A stretch of DNA of 64,000 nt from Marinicauda pacifica (GTDB lineage: Bacteria > Pseudomonadota > Alphaproteobacteria > Caulobacterales > Maricaulaceae). This document shows positions 55,213-64,000 of this stretch, piece by piece. The stretch covers positions 718,410 through 782,409 of the forward strand of contig NZ_SRXV01000002.1 of assembly GCF_004793635.1 (NCBI RefSeq). Direction: 5' to 3'. The position numbers and the translations under genes were made by a program. The notes under the pieces were generated by a model that saw only the letters and a list, made by a program, of their open reading frames with translations, was not told where the DNA came from and searched no databases. Numbering within the stretch: position 1 is the first letter of the stretch; the number at the start of each line of letters is the position of its first letter.

Positions 55213-56163
55213 CTAGCCCCACGGGCCGCGCACCGGCGGCTCGGACTCGTCCTCGTCCAGGCTGCCGCCCCAGGGGCCGCGATGACCCCACGGGCCAGCG
55301 GACGGTGCAGGCGCGGCTCCGGACAGCTCTCGCAGGCGGGCGATCCGGTTGGCGGTGGACGGGTGGGTGGAGAACAGATTGTCCGCACCCTGGCCGTTGA
55401 GCGGGTTTATGATGAACATGTGCGCGGTCGCGGGATGGCGTTCGGCCTGGTCGTTGACGCCGCCGCGGGCGAACCGCTCGATCTTTTCCAGCGCGCTGGC
55501 CAGCCAGAGCGGATTGCCGCAGATCTCCGCCCCGCCCTTGTCGGCGTCGTATTCGCGTGCCCGGCTGATCGCCATCTGTACCAGGCCCGCGGCCATGGGC
55601 GCCAGAATGGCGATCAGGATGCCGGCCAGCATGCCGCCGCGCTCGCGTCCGCCGCCGAAGAAGAGCGCGAAATTTGCCAGGAAGCCGATCGCACCGGCAA
55701 GGGTCGCGGTGACCGTCATGGTCAGCGTGTCGCGGTTCTTCACGTGCGCCAGTTCGTGGGCCATGACGCCCATGACTTCCTGGCGGTTCAGGCGCCGCAA
55801 CAGGCCGCTCGTGGCCGCCACGGCGGCATTGGACGGGTCGCGCCCGGTCGCGAAGGCGTTGGGCTGGTCGTTCTCGATCACGAAGATGCGCGGGCGTGGC
55901 ATGTGTGCGCCATCGGCCATCGAGACCACGTCGCGCGCATATTGAAGCAGAGCCGGATCGCGCTCGTCAGGCCCGATCTCGCGCGCCTTGTACAGGCGCA
56001 GCACGATCTTGTCGGCATTCCAGTAGGCATAGGCATTCATCGCCGCGGCGATGACGAAGGCGATCAGCGCCCCGGTCAGTCCCCCGACCAGATAGCCGAC
56101 GCCCATGAACAGGCCTGTCAGGGCCGCCAGTAGAACAAAGGTGCGTAACCCGTTCGCGGTCAT
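55213..56163 (-). CDS. htpX: Membrane metalloprotease HtpX
   Basis: This M48 protease cuts damaged membrane proteins. The 316-residue protein has two N-terminal helices, the zinc motif HELAH (residues 136-140), a second helix pair, and the third-ligand segment [12 protein letters not shown]. The segments [16 protein letters not shown] and [15 protein letters not shown] are typical. The tail has three GPWG repeats with acidic residues between them. The ATG at 56163 is chosen; an upstream start would add ten residues foreign to the family. Confidence 0.96.
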   Translation of the reverse strand: MTANGLRTFVLLAALTGLFMGVGYLVGGLTGALIAFVIAAAMNAYAYWNADKIVLRLYKAREIGPDERDPALLQYARDVVSMADGAHMPRPRIFVIENDQPNAFATGRDPSNAAVAATSGLLRRLNRQEVMGVMAHELAHVKNRDTLTMTVTATLAGAIGFLANFALFFGGGRERGGMLAGILIAILAPMAAGLVQMAISRAREYDADKGGAEICGNPLWLASALEKIERFARGGVNDQAERHPATAHMFIINPLNGQGADNLFSTHPSTANRIARLRELSGAAPAPSAGPWGHRGPWGGSLDEDESEPPVRGPWG

Positions 56164-56259
56164 GGTCTGCTGATGTCCTCGTGTCCAACGCACGCGCCCG
56201 GCTTTGCCCGGGCGGTTTTCATGCCTATCTAGATGGGAAAGCGCAGAAAGGCCTGCAAG

Positions 56260-56466
56260 ATGAGTGAGACCCCGGATAGCCAGGACGAGCGCGCCGCCCG
56301 CGTGAAGGCCGCCGCCGAGCGCGCGCTGGCCGAAGCGGAGGCGCGGCGTTCGGCAGAGCCCCGGCCCGATGCCGCCCCGGATGAAACCGAGATCAACGGC
56401 CCGGCCGGACCCGAACCCACACGCTTCGGCGACTGGGAGAAGAAGGGCATTACCTACGATTTCTAG
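56260..56466 (+). CDS. SdhAF4-like protein (DUF1674)
   Basis: The 68-residue protein ends with the DUF1674 signature [19 protein letters not shown], as in the mitochondrial succinate dehydrogenase assembly factor SDHAF4. The N-terminal half is a charged Ala/Glu/Arg helix. The ATG at 56260 has AAAGG eight bases before it; an ATG at 56233 has none. It probably helps mature flavinylated SdhA. It is divergent from htpX. Confidence 0.88.
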   Translation: MSETPDSQDERAARVKAAAERALAEAEARRSAEPRPDAAPDETEINGPAGPEPTRFGDWEKKGITYDF

Positions 56467-56549
56467 GGCCTGTTCCCGGCGCCTGCCGCGCCTCGCCCCC
56501 GCCGAGCCGGCAGGCGACAGAGAGTTAACCCTGTGCTAACCTGAAACAC

Positions 56550-56909
56550 ATGCTGGTTACCGGACTTCTCGCCCTCTCCCAGAGTCTGGCCGGCGCCCCA
56601 TCGGGCGGCGCCGACGCCTATCAGGCTGAGACGCGAACGGCAGCGGTTGAGTCCGACCGGTACGACACCCGGTACGACGCCCGATACGCGCCCCGCCATG
56701 GCGACCGGCATCACCACTCCGAGCCAGCGCCGGTGCGCGCCGGCGACCCGATCTCGCTCGATGCTGTCGCGCTGGTCACTCTGACCGGAGGCGTCGAGCA
56801 GGGTCCGGCCTGGTCCTATATCTACGCCCGGCCCTATCGCGCCGGCGAACGCCCGCTTGTCCTGCCCGGTGCCGGACGCCAGGCCTACCGGGTCATCGGA
56901 CCGCGCTGA
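56550..56909 (+). CDS. Hypothetical small secreted protein
   Basis: The 119-residue product has a short hydrophobic start (MLVTGLLALSQSLAGA) that may be a weak signal peptide. A Tyr/Arg/His-rich stretch (RYDTRYDARYAPRHGDRHHH) is followed by a small Val/Leu-rich end. No family is recognised and no ribosome binding site is obvious, so the call is tentative. A CtrA-like TTAA-N7-CTAA motif lies about 25 bases upstream. Confidence 0.5.
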   Translation: MLVTGLLALSQSLAGAPSGGADAYQAETRTAAVESDRYDTRYDARYAPRHGDRHHHSEPAPVRAGDPISLDAVALVTLTGGVEQGPAWSYIYARPYRAGERPLVLPGAGRQAYRVIGPR

Positions 56910-56987
56910 CGCGCGAGTCGGGCGGGCAAGGCCAGCCGATCCCGGCGGATGGCAGGGACTTCTCTTCCCAGCAAAAGAATTTTTTCC

Positions 56988-56993
56988 TATATT
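56988..56993 (+). promoter_or_regulatory. Candidate -10 box giving a leaderless nuclease mRNA
   Basis: TATATT sits seven bases before the ATG at 57000, the distance from a -10 box to +1. No ribosome binding site precedes that ATG. No strong -35 is seen. Confidence 0.3.
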
Positions 56994-56999
56994 CTGGGC

Positions 57000-57470
57000 A
57001 TGTTCGGCTCTCTGTCCTCTGTTGGCGCGATTGCGGCTCTTGCCCTGACCCAGCCTGCCGCCCTGCCCGGCCCGATTCCGGCCGAAATCGTGCGCGTGAT
57101 CGACGGAGATACGATCGCGGTGCGCGCGCATATCTGGCCGGGTCACAGCGTGGAGACCCGCGTCAGGCTGGCCGGCATCGATACGCCGGAAATCCGCCGG
57201 CCGGACTGTGCGGACGAGCGGAGCCTGGGCGAGCTCGCGGCGCGCACCGTGCAAGGCTGGCTGCCCGAGGGCGCAACGGTCTTCCTGACCGAGGTATCGC
57301 TGGGCAGTTTCGCCGGTCGTGTCGTCGCCCGGCTGCAGACTGCGGACGGCCGCGATCTCTCCGCGCAGCTGACCGCGCTCGGCCTGGCGCAACCCTATGG
57401 CCAGTCGAGCTGGTGCCCGGCCGAAGATCCGGCAGAGCGTCCGGCCGAAGGCACCGCCTCGCGCGACTAG
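57000..57470 (+). CDS. Thermonuclease-family (SNase-like) secreted protein
   Basis: The 156-residue protein has a hydrophobic N-terminus and one SNase domain: IVRVIDGDTIAVR, VRLAGIDTPEIRRPDC with the catalytic Arg and Glu, and SFAGRVVARLQTADGRDL with the second Arg. All three catalytic positions of the family appear kept. The start is uncertain: ATG at 56949 would give a longer basic-plus-hydrophobic signal, while 57000 fits a leaderless mRNA. The stop overlaps that of the convergent DUF2061 gene. Confidence 0.87.
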   Translation: MFGSLSSVGAIAALALTQPAALPGPIPAEIVRVIDGDTIAVRAHIWPGHSVETRVRLAGIDTPEIRRPDCADERSLGELAARTVQGWLPEGATVFLTEVSLGSFAGRVVARLQTADGRDLSAQLTALGLAQPYGQSSWCPAEDPAERPAEGTASRD

Positions 57471-57757
57471 GTCTGCGGGGCGCACCGATAGCGATGGCCG
57501 CACGCGGGCGATCCGCCCTGCGCCGCGCCGGCCCGCACCCAGGCGCGTTCGTGGAAGGTGTAGGCCAGTGTCTGCACCGCCGGCTCGATCAGCCCGATGG
57601 CGAGAGCCGCCTTCCAGCTGCCGGTCAGCAGATAGGCCACGCTCATCGCCACGCTCAAATGCATGAGCGAATAGGAGAGCGTCTTCAGCACGCCGCGCGG
57701 CAGGCGCAGCTGCGGCGGGAAGGCGGCAGACCGGATTTCACGCATCGCATCGGACAT
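57467..57757 (-). CDS. DUF2061 membrane protein
   Basis: The 96-residue protein has two membrane helices and the DUF2061 pattern KTLSYSLMHLSVAMSVAYLL, TGSWKAALAIGLIEPAVQT and AYTFHERAW. The C-terminal tail adds two cysteines. Function is unknown. AGGA precedes the ATG. A Fur-like box lies 22 bases upstream, so iron control is likely. Confidence 0.85.
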   Translation of the reverse strand: MSDAMREIRSAAFPPQLRLPRGVLKTLSYSLMHLSVAMSVAYLLTGSWKAALAIGLIEPAVQTLAYTFHERAWVRAGAAQGGSPACGHRYRCAPQT

Positions 57758-57778
57758 CGGGGTTTTCCTCGTCAGTTG

Positions 57779-57807
57779 TGCGAATGAGAATAGTTCGCAA
57801 ATTTGCA
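57779..57807. promoter_or_regulatory. Fur-like box upstream of DUF2061 and the oxygenase
   Basis: TGCGAA (57779-57784) and TTCGCA (57794-57799) form a perfect inverted repeat around TGAGAATAG, followed by AATTTGCA. The core TGAGAAT-A-GTTCGCA matches 10 of 14 positions of the Fur 7-1-7 consensus. It lies between divergent genes. Confidence 0.5.
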
Positions 57808-57946
57808 TCTGGCCAATGAAGACTTCCGATGCTCTGTGAAGGCTGCGTCTATGGTAGGCGGCGAATCTTTCCGGTCTTTAATTTGCCGCGGCGCGGTGCA
57901 AGGCTTACCCGCGACCGACCGGTTTCAACGATGGACTGCGATATCA

Positions 57947-58711
57947 ATGGCTGCGCGCAAACACGCTTCGTCCTCTCCGCGCCTGACGCTCGCCCCGGAC
58001 CTGGACACAGGCGCAGCGCGCGCGGACTTCGAGGCCCACGGCTATACCGGCGTGGACGGCGTGCTGGCCCCGGACAGCGCGAGCGCGCTGGTCTCGCGGA
58101 TCAAGTCCTGGCCCTACTGGGCGCTGGTGACCCATATCGAGGGCCAGCACCGCTCCTTCGACGCGGCTGCGATGGAGACTGTGCCCCAGAGCAAGAAGGA
58201 CGCCTTCCACGCGCTGGTCAATCGCGAGGCGGTGTCCGGCTTTCAGTATCTCTACGAAAATTTCGCCCTGTATGAAGGCGGCCGCAACGGCACGCTGGAC
58301 GATCCGGTCCTGCGCGCCGCGTTCGACCTGGTGCGCAGCGAGCCCTTTCTCCAGCTTCTGCGCGAGGTGTCGGGCGAGGACGATATCGCCTTCACCGACT
58401 GCCAGCTGACGCGCTACCGCGCCGGCCATTTCCTGACCACGCATGACGATGATGTGGCGGGCAAGAATCGTCGTGCCGCCTTCGTGCTCAACCTGACCGA
58501 GGGCTGGCGCGCCGATCATGGCGGCCAGCTGCAGCTGCTCGACGAAGCCGGCGATGTCTGGCGCGGACTGGTGCCGCGCTTCAACCGGCTGATGCTCTTC
58601 AAGGTGCCCCAGCCCCACGCCGTCAGCGTGGTCGCACCCTTCGCGCCGGACGCGCGCTATGCCATCACCGGCTGGGCCCGCGCCGGGGCCGAACCCGCGC
58701 TTGGCGCCTGA
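57947..58711 (+). CDS. 2-oxoglutarate/Fe(II) oxygenase, prolyl-hydroxylase type
   Basis: The 254-residue protein has the iron-binding H-x-D in FLTTHDDDVAGKNRRAAFVLNL, the distal histidine in VPQPHAVSVV and the 2-oxoglutarate arginine in DARYAITGWAR. The arrangement resembles the Ofd1/Tpa1/OGFOD1-type prolyl hydroxylases. The ATG at 57947 is chosen; an upstream frame lacks similarity. A Fur-like box lies about 150 bases upstream. Substrate is unknown; a protein target is a reasonable guess. Confidence 0.88.
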   Translation: MAARKHASSSPRLTLAPDLDTGAARADFEAHGYTGVDGVLAPDSASALVSRIKSWPYWALVTHIEGQHRSFDAAAMETVPQSKKDAFHALVNREAVSGFQYLYENFALYEGGRNGTLDDPVLRAAFDLVRSEPFLQLLREVSGEDDIAFTDCQLTRYRAGHFLTTHDDDVAGKNRRAAFVLNLTEGWRADHGGQLQLLDEAGDVWRGLVPRFNRLMLFKVPQPHAVSVVAPFAPDARYAITGWARAGAEPALGA

Positions 58712-58775
58712 ACCCGGCAGGCGCGCCTGATACGGTGCTTTTCCCGCCCGTCCGGGCAGGCTATGGGCTCGCGCC

Positions 58776-59396
58776 ATGACGCTGCATTCCCTGGCCCTGT
58801 TCGCGGGCGCGATCTTTGTCCTGTTCATGACCCCCGGTCCCGGCAATGCCGCGATGATCGCGCGCACGCTCGACCGCGGCCCCGCCCATGGCGTGGCCTA
58901 CGGGCTGGGAATCCTGACCGGAGACATCTTCTGGCTCACCGTCGCCATTACCGGACTGTCGGCCGCCAGCCAGTTCGACAGCCTGGCTCTGATCATCAAG
59001 TTCGCCGGCGCCGGTGTGCTGCTCTGGTTTGCCTGGAATGCCTTTAACGGCTTTCTCAAGCCCAAGCCGGCCGGCGCGCCGATTCCTGCCGTGACAAAGC
59101 GCGGTCTCGCCGCCACCTATCTGGTCGGCATCACCATGCCGCTCTCCAACCCGAAGGCGATCGTGTTCTACCTCTCCTTCCTGCCCGCCTTCTTCGACCT
59201 GTCACAGGTCACGCCGGTCAGCTATGCGGCCATGATCGCCATCATGCTCGCCATGTTCGTACTCTTCGCCGGGGCCTATGTGGGCCTGGCTCACCGGGCG
59301 CGCGACTTCCTGCTCACACGCGGCTTCCGGCGCTGGGCTGATCTTGCCACAGCGCTCGTGATGCTAGGCGTGGCCCTCCTGCTTCTCCTGCGCTAG
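58776..59396 (+). CDS. LysE/RhtB-family exporter
   Basis: The 206-residue protein has six hydrophobic segments, the family's MTPGPGNAAMIAR near the N-terminus and GITMPLSNPKAIVFYLSFLPAF in the middle. Members export amino acids or homoserine lactones. It is 9 bases upstream of gyrB and probably co-transcribed with it, an unusual neighbour for gyrase. Confidence 0.92.
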   Translation: MTLHSLALFAGAIFVLFMTPGPGNAAMIARTLDRGPAHGVAYGLGILTGDIFWLTVAITGLSAASQFDSLALIIKFAGAGVLLWFAWNAFNGFLKPKPAGAPIPAVTKRGLAATYLVGITMPLSNPKAIVFYLSFLPAFFDLSQVTPVSYAAMIAIMLAMFVLFAGAYVGLAHRARDFLLTRGFRRWADLATALVMLGVALLLLLR

Positions 59397-61826
<2,430 letters not shown>

Positions 61827-61835
61827 GGGTCTACT

Positions 61836-62321
61836 TTGACGCCAGCAGAGCAAAAGGCGCTGGAAGCGTCTAAGATTCAACCCCTTCTGGGAGCTTTGGC
61901 GGCCATCGCAAGCGGTGGTTTGCTTTCGCTTGGAGCCGAAGGTGCACCGTTATTTACGGCCTCTCTAGTCTCGCTCGCGGTTGCCTATGTATTTTGGAAT
62001 GGCGTTGACAACTCTTTCGCGCTCCAAACACAAGTAAGCCAGTGGCGTCATGGTGAATTGATCAAGCGGTTGTCGTTAGTACCCCGAGCCATGCGTTTCC
62101 AGTTTGTGATGATTGCCTATTCCGTTATTGGCGTTTTTTTGCTCATCTTCGGATTTGCCGCAGCCCATAGTTCATTATCTACAGGAATTAGCGTTGAGTA
62201 TGGATTCGGACTTTGCGTGGCCTACGCTGTGGGCTCAGTTGGGCATGCATGGTGGGAGGTATATAGGCGAAATCGTAAGACCCTCCGCATTGTTCAGTTA
62301 GCCCCAAAGCTCCGGAGCTGA
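61836..62321 (+). CDS. Hypothetical membrane protein of AT-richer region
   Basis: I do not recognise this 161-residue protein. It has four hydrophobic segments (about residues 15-32, 35-52, 83-105 and 112-135) and a basic end (RRNRKTLRIVQLAPKLRS). Codons such as TTA, TCT and GTA are more frequent than in the preceding genes, suggesting transfer. The TTG start, 9 bases after gyrB, follows AGGGG. It is probably transcribed with the next gene. Confidence 0.6.
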   Translation: MTPAEQKALEASKIQPLLGALAAIASGGLLSLGAEGAPLFTASLVSLAVAYVFWNGVDNSFALQTQVSQWRHGELIKRLSLVPRAMRFQFVMIAYSVIGVFLLIFGFAAAHSSLSTGISVEYGFGLCVAYAVGSVGHAWWEVYRRNRKTLRIVQLAPKLRS

Positions 62322-62373
62322 CTCCGCTTCGTCCCGCGGACGATTAGCCTGCCTTCACTACAACTACGAATCG

Positions 62374-62394
62374 CCTCCTTCTAGTCGAAGGAGG
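62374..62394 (+). promoter_or_regulatory. Hairpin covering the ribosome binding site of the next gene
   Basis: CCTCCTTC (62374-62381), loop TAGTC, GAAGGAGG (62387-62394) form a perfect 8-bp stem. The right arm contains the strong Shine-Dalgarno AAGGAGG, eight bases before the GTG at 62403. In the folded RNA the ribosome binding site would be hidden. Confidence 0.65.
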
Positions 62395-62402
62395 GCAGTT
62401 CT

Positions 62403-63071
62403 GTGAGTGTACATCACCCCCATCTACGTAAAGCGCTATGTCTCTCAATGCTAAACGGAGCTTCTTTAGATCGCGAGCTCCGTAAAGATATTCGACAGGT
62501 GATCCGAAAAGACGAAGGACAAAGTGGAGGCGGGCCTGACTTCCATTCACCTTTTTGGGCGGATGCCAAGGATTTTGTTTTTCGCGATGCTAATTTGGGC
62601 GAAGCAACAGAAGATAGGATAGAGCGGAACCACAATCGGGAACGACTTTATCGCTTGCTGCAAGGTGGCTTTCTTCGCTGGTGGGCACCCTTTCGCGCTC
62701 AACGCAACGAACCCATTCGACCGTATCAGGAAGAACTTCGTGGCGCATGTCTGCTTCCAGGCGCGAATGTAGAAGTTAAAATCCAGAACCTTCTCAGTAT
62801 TTCTGCCGGAACTAGCTATCATCGCTTTATCTATCCGTATTTCACGGAAGAGCCCGGACTAACCACCCATTCTGCAGAATTCGCCTTAGCGACGCTACGC
62901 GCGGCATTCCCCGACGATGATCCTGATTGTTTTATGGTTCTCGACGTTTTGAGAGGACGCGGCTTTAGTTTCGAGCATACGAATGTGCCGGACGGTGCTA
63001 TCGAGCAGTTTGACGCCCGGTATCAACAGATCTTGCGTAGATGGGAATTATTGAGAGGCGAATACAGGTGA
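62403..63071 (+). CDS. Hypothetical accessory protein with occluded ribosome binding site
   Basis: I do not recognise this 222-residue soluble protein. It is charged and aromatic-rich, e.g. ATEDRIERNHNRERLYRLLQ, FLRWWAPFRAQRNEPIRPY, SYHRFIYPYFTEEPG and a C-terminal helix RYQQILRRWELLRGEYR. There is no signal or membrane segment. Base composition is AT-richer than the core genes. The start is GTG with a perfect AAGGAGG eight bases upstream, locked in a hairpin. A role in defence or a mobile element is possible, with no direct evidence. Confidence 0.65.
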   Translation: MSVHHPHLRKALCLSMLNGASLDRELRKDIRQVIRKDEGQSGGGPDFHSPFWADAKDFVFRDANLGEATEDRIERNHNRERLYRLLQGGFLRWWAPFRAQRNEPIRPYQEELRGACLLPGANVEVKIQNLLSISAGTSYHRFIYPYFTEEPGLTTHSAEFALATLRAAFPDDDPDCFMVLDVLRGRGFSFEHTNVPDGAIEQFDARYQQILRRWELLRGEYR

Positions 63072-63382
63072 CAGAGGGACCCAGTGCAATCGCAAATTCG
63101 CCTTTCGGCGGAGTATTCTCCGCTTTGAACTCAAGCTTATCCCCCTCCCCTCAATTTCGCCCATACTGCTCTCACCTCACCGTGACTGACGGGGGCGCCT
63201 TCCGGAGCGTCCGAAGTGTGTGGCGGTGGGGGCGATGCCTCGAGTTCGCGCGGTCTAACGTCCCGCGCGGATGAAAGAGCGGCCGGTGGTGCTGTGCGGT
63301 CTGAAAGGGCCGCATTCCAGATACCGCCTCGCAGGATCGAGGAGGCGTGAAGGTCCGCCGGGGAGCCGCGTTGCCCCGCTTT

Positions 63383-63465
63383 AGATCCGGTGGAAACCCC
63401 GCGCAGACGTCCCGGCAGTGTCCGGGACACGATCCGGCAGGCAGGTGGAAATCCGCTACGCCAAA
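63383..63465 (+). ncRNA. C4/CI-like phage antisense RNA (candidate)
   Basis: Two copies of a GATCCGG...GGTGGAAA-C-CCGC pattern (63384-63404 and 63431-63456) flank a perfect hairpin GTCCCGG/CCGGGAC (63409-63415, 63422-63428, loop CAGTGT). CGCAGAC lies between the first copy and the hairpin and CTACGCC follows the second. I recall this layout from the C4 antisense RNA of phages P1/P7 and the CI RNA of satellite P4, which silence a downstream gene. About 90 bases downstream, GCGCGGG (63494-63500) is complementary to CCCGCGC at 63398-63404, as expected for a target. The identification is from memory of the motif. Confidence 0.5.
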
Positions 63466-63710
63466 GGGTCTGGACGGCTGTAAAATCATCGTGGCGCGGG
63501 AGGCCCGTGGGCCTATCAACAAAGCGCACTATTCCTACCGGTTCGCGATCCCTCCCGCGTCCCCCGTCTCCCATCCCTGCGCGGCGAAACGCCGGCGCAG
63601 GTGAAGGTGCTGGGGGTCACACGCACGCACACCCCACGCTGAAACCCCGCCATTCCATCTCCGCTCCCGGCCTGCGCCGGGGAGCAAGGGTCACTCTCTG
63701 CGTTTGCCCT

Positions 63711-63866
63711 CCGATGCTTCGAGGCTCGCCTGACAGCGAGCACCTCAGCATGAGGGGAGCGAGTTGGGGCTATGACTTTGAAATATATTTTCTATGTCCG
63801 GGTCAGATGTCACCTGCGCCCTCATCCTGAGGTGGCCGCGCAGCGGCCCTCGAAGGATCGGATGAC
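63711..63866. repeat. Convergent pair of palindromic repeats, family 2 (locus 2)
   Basis: Copy 3 (63714-63751) has outer stem ATGCT/AGCAT, GAGG/CCTC and inner stem CTCGC/GCGAG. Copy 4 (63824-63858) is inverted, with ATCCT/AGGAT and GCCGC/GCGGC. An AT-rich spacer of about 70 bases lies between them. The same order of subtypes occurs at 7901-8055. Confidence 0.75.
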
Positions 63867-64000
63867 GGAACCCCGCCCTCTCTGGGTTCCTGTGTGTTGG
63901 AGCTGTGCCAGATTAGGGGCGCGAAGGAGACCGTTGGGTTCCTGACCCCCTTTGGGGAGGTCGCGATCCGGCCCGGTCCCTTCGCGCTGAGCTTAATCAG

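Larger units (their letters stand above)
63072..64000. other. Gene-poor terminal region
   Basis: No convincing protein gene is seen. Both strands have open frames, but they overlap, are Pro/Arg/Ser-rich and lack ribosome binding sites. The stretch contains a C4-like RNA (63383-63465), conserved-looking sequence around it and a convergent palindromic repeat pair (63711-63866). After 63870 nothing is recognised up to the window edge. Confidence 0.55.

Noticed and set aside
63137..63574. 145-codon minus-strand frame and overlapping plus-strand frames near the window end
   Set aside because: No ribosome binding site, and Pro/Arg/Ser-rich products. The DNA is better explained by structured RNA and repeats. 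They are weak candidates only if conserved as proteins elsewhere.
63871..64000. Possible end of another minus-strand gene at the window edge
   Set aside because: The frame is open but short, crosses the repeat pair and has no recognisable sequence.

Overview
The window is 64 kb of GC-rich, densely packed chromosome from an alphaproteobacterium. A Maricaulales/Hyphomonadaceae-type bacterium is the best guess. The reasons are the alphaproteobacterial AddAB type, DUF2794, the ccmABCDG order, the amgK-murU pair beside tsaE and addBA, and a beta-helix/diheme-cytochrome pair whose families I associate with Hyphomonas. No rRNA gene, tRNA gene, CRISPR array, integrase or intact insertion sequence was seen.

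Layout. 1-4.8 kb: infC (probable AUA start) and rpmI-rplT, separated by two secreted proteins built from two and four copies of a PPC-like, cysteine-paired module. 4.8-8.3 kb: a lipoprotein and a divergent LysR/SDR pair, flanked by intergenic DNA full of paired palindromic repeats. 8.3-11.4 kb: glutamate dehydrogenase, a [2Fe-2S] ferredoxin and its FAD reductase. 11.5-20.9 kb: an overlapping train tsaE-amgK-murU-addB-addA followed by trxA. 21-30.8 kb: pyrF, an SDR, a GAF protein with a eukaryote-type long glutaminase, argG, an SLC13 transporter, two phosphatases, thpR, a Bax-inhibitor-1 protein and DUF2794. 31.1-35.5 kb: a translationally coupled four-gene Gld-type ABC operon. 35.5-40.4 kb: DUF1223, Nudix, a lysine-tailed MarR protein and ccmABCDG. 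40.5-46.3 kb: acnA behind a Fur-like box, then polA. 46.3-54.6 kb: a hypothetical, two STAS-like paralogues, the beta-helix/cytochrome lipoprotein pair, a lipoprotein, a host-attachment-family protein, a membrane chemotaxis receptor and an extensin-like protein. 54.7-61.8 kb: DUF4149, htpX, an SdhAF4 homologue, a nuclease, DUF2061, an iron/2-oxoglutarate oxygenase behind a second Fur-like box, a LysE exporter and gyrB.

The last 2.2 kb differ in character. Two unrecognised genes are visibly AT-richer, and the second has its ribosome binding site inside a perfect hairpin. About 900 bases without a convincing gene follow. They hold a segment resembling the phage C4/CI antisense immunity RNA and another paired palindromic repeat, so this end looks like an accessory or phage-satellite-derived insertion.

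The most unusual signals are: (1) three families of intergenic palindromes occurring as convergent pairs with compensatory stem changes; (2) the C4-like RNA next to the AT-rich genes; (3) the modular secreted pair inside the translation cluster; (4) the eukaryote-type glutaminase coupled to a GAF protein; (5) the beta-helix/diheme cytochrome pair. Most core genes lie in tightly overlapping operons (ATGA, GTGA and TTGA junctions), so many start calls rest on coupling as well as on homology.
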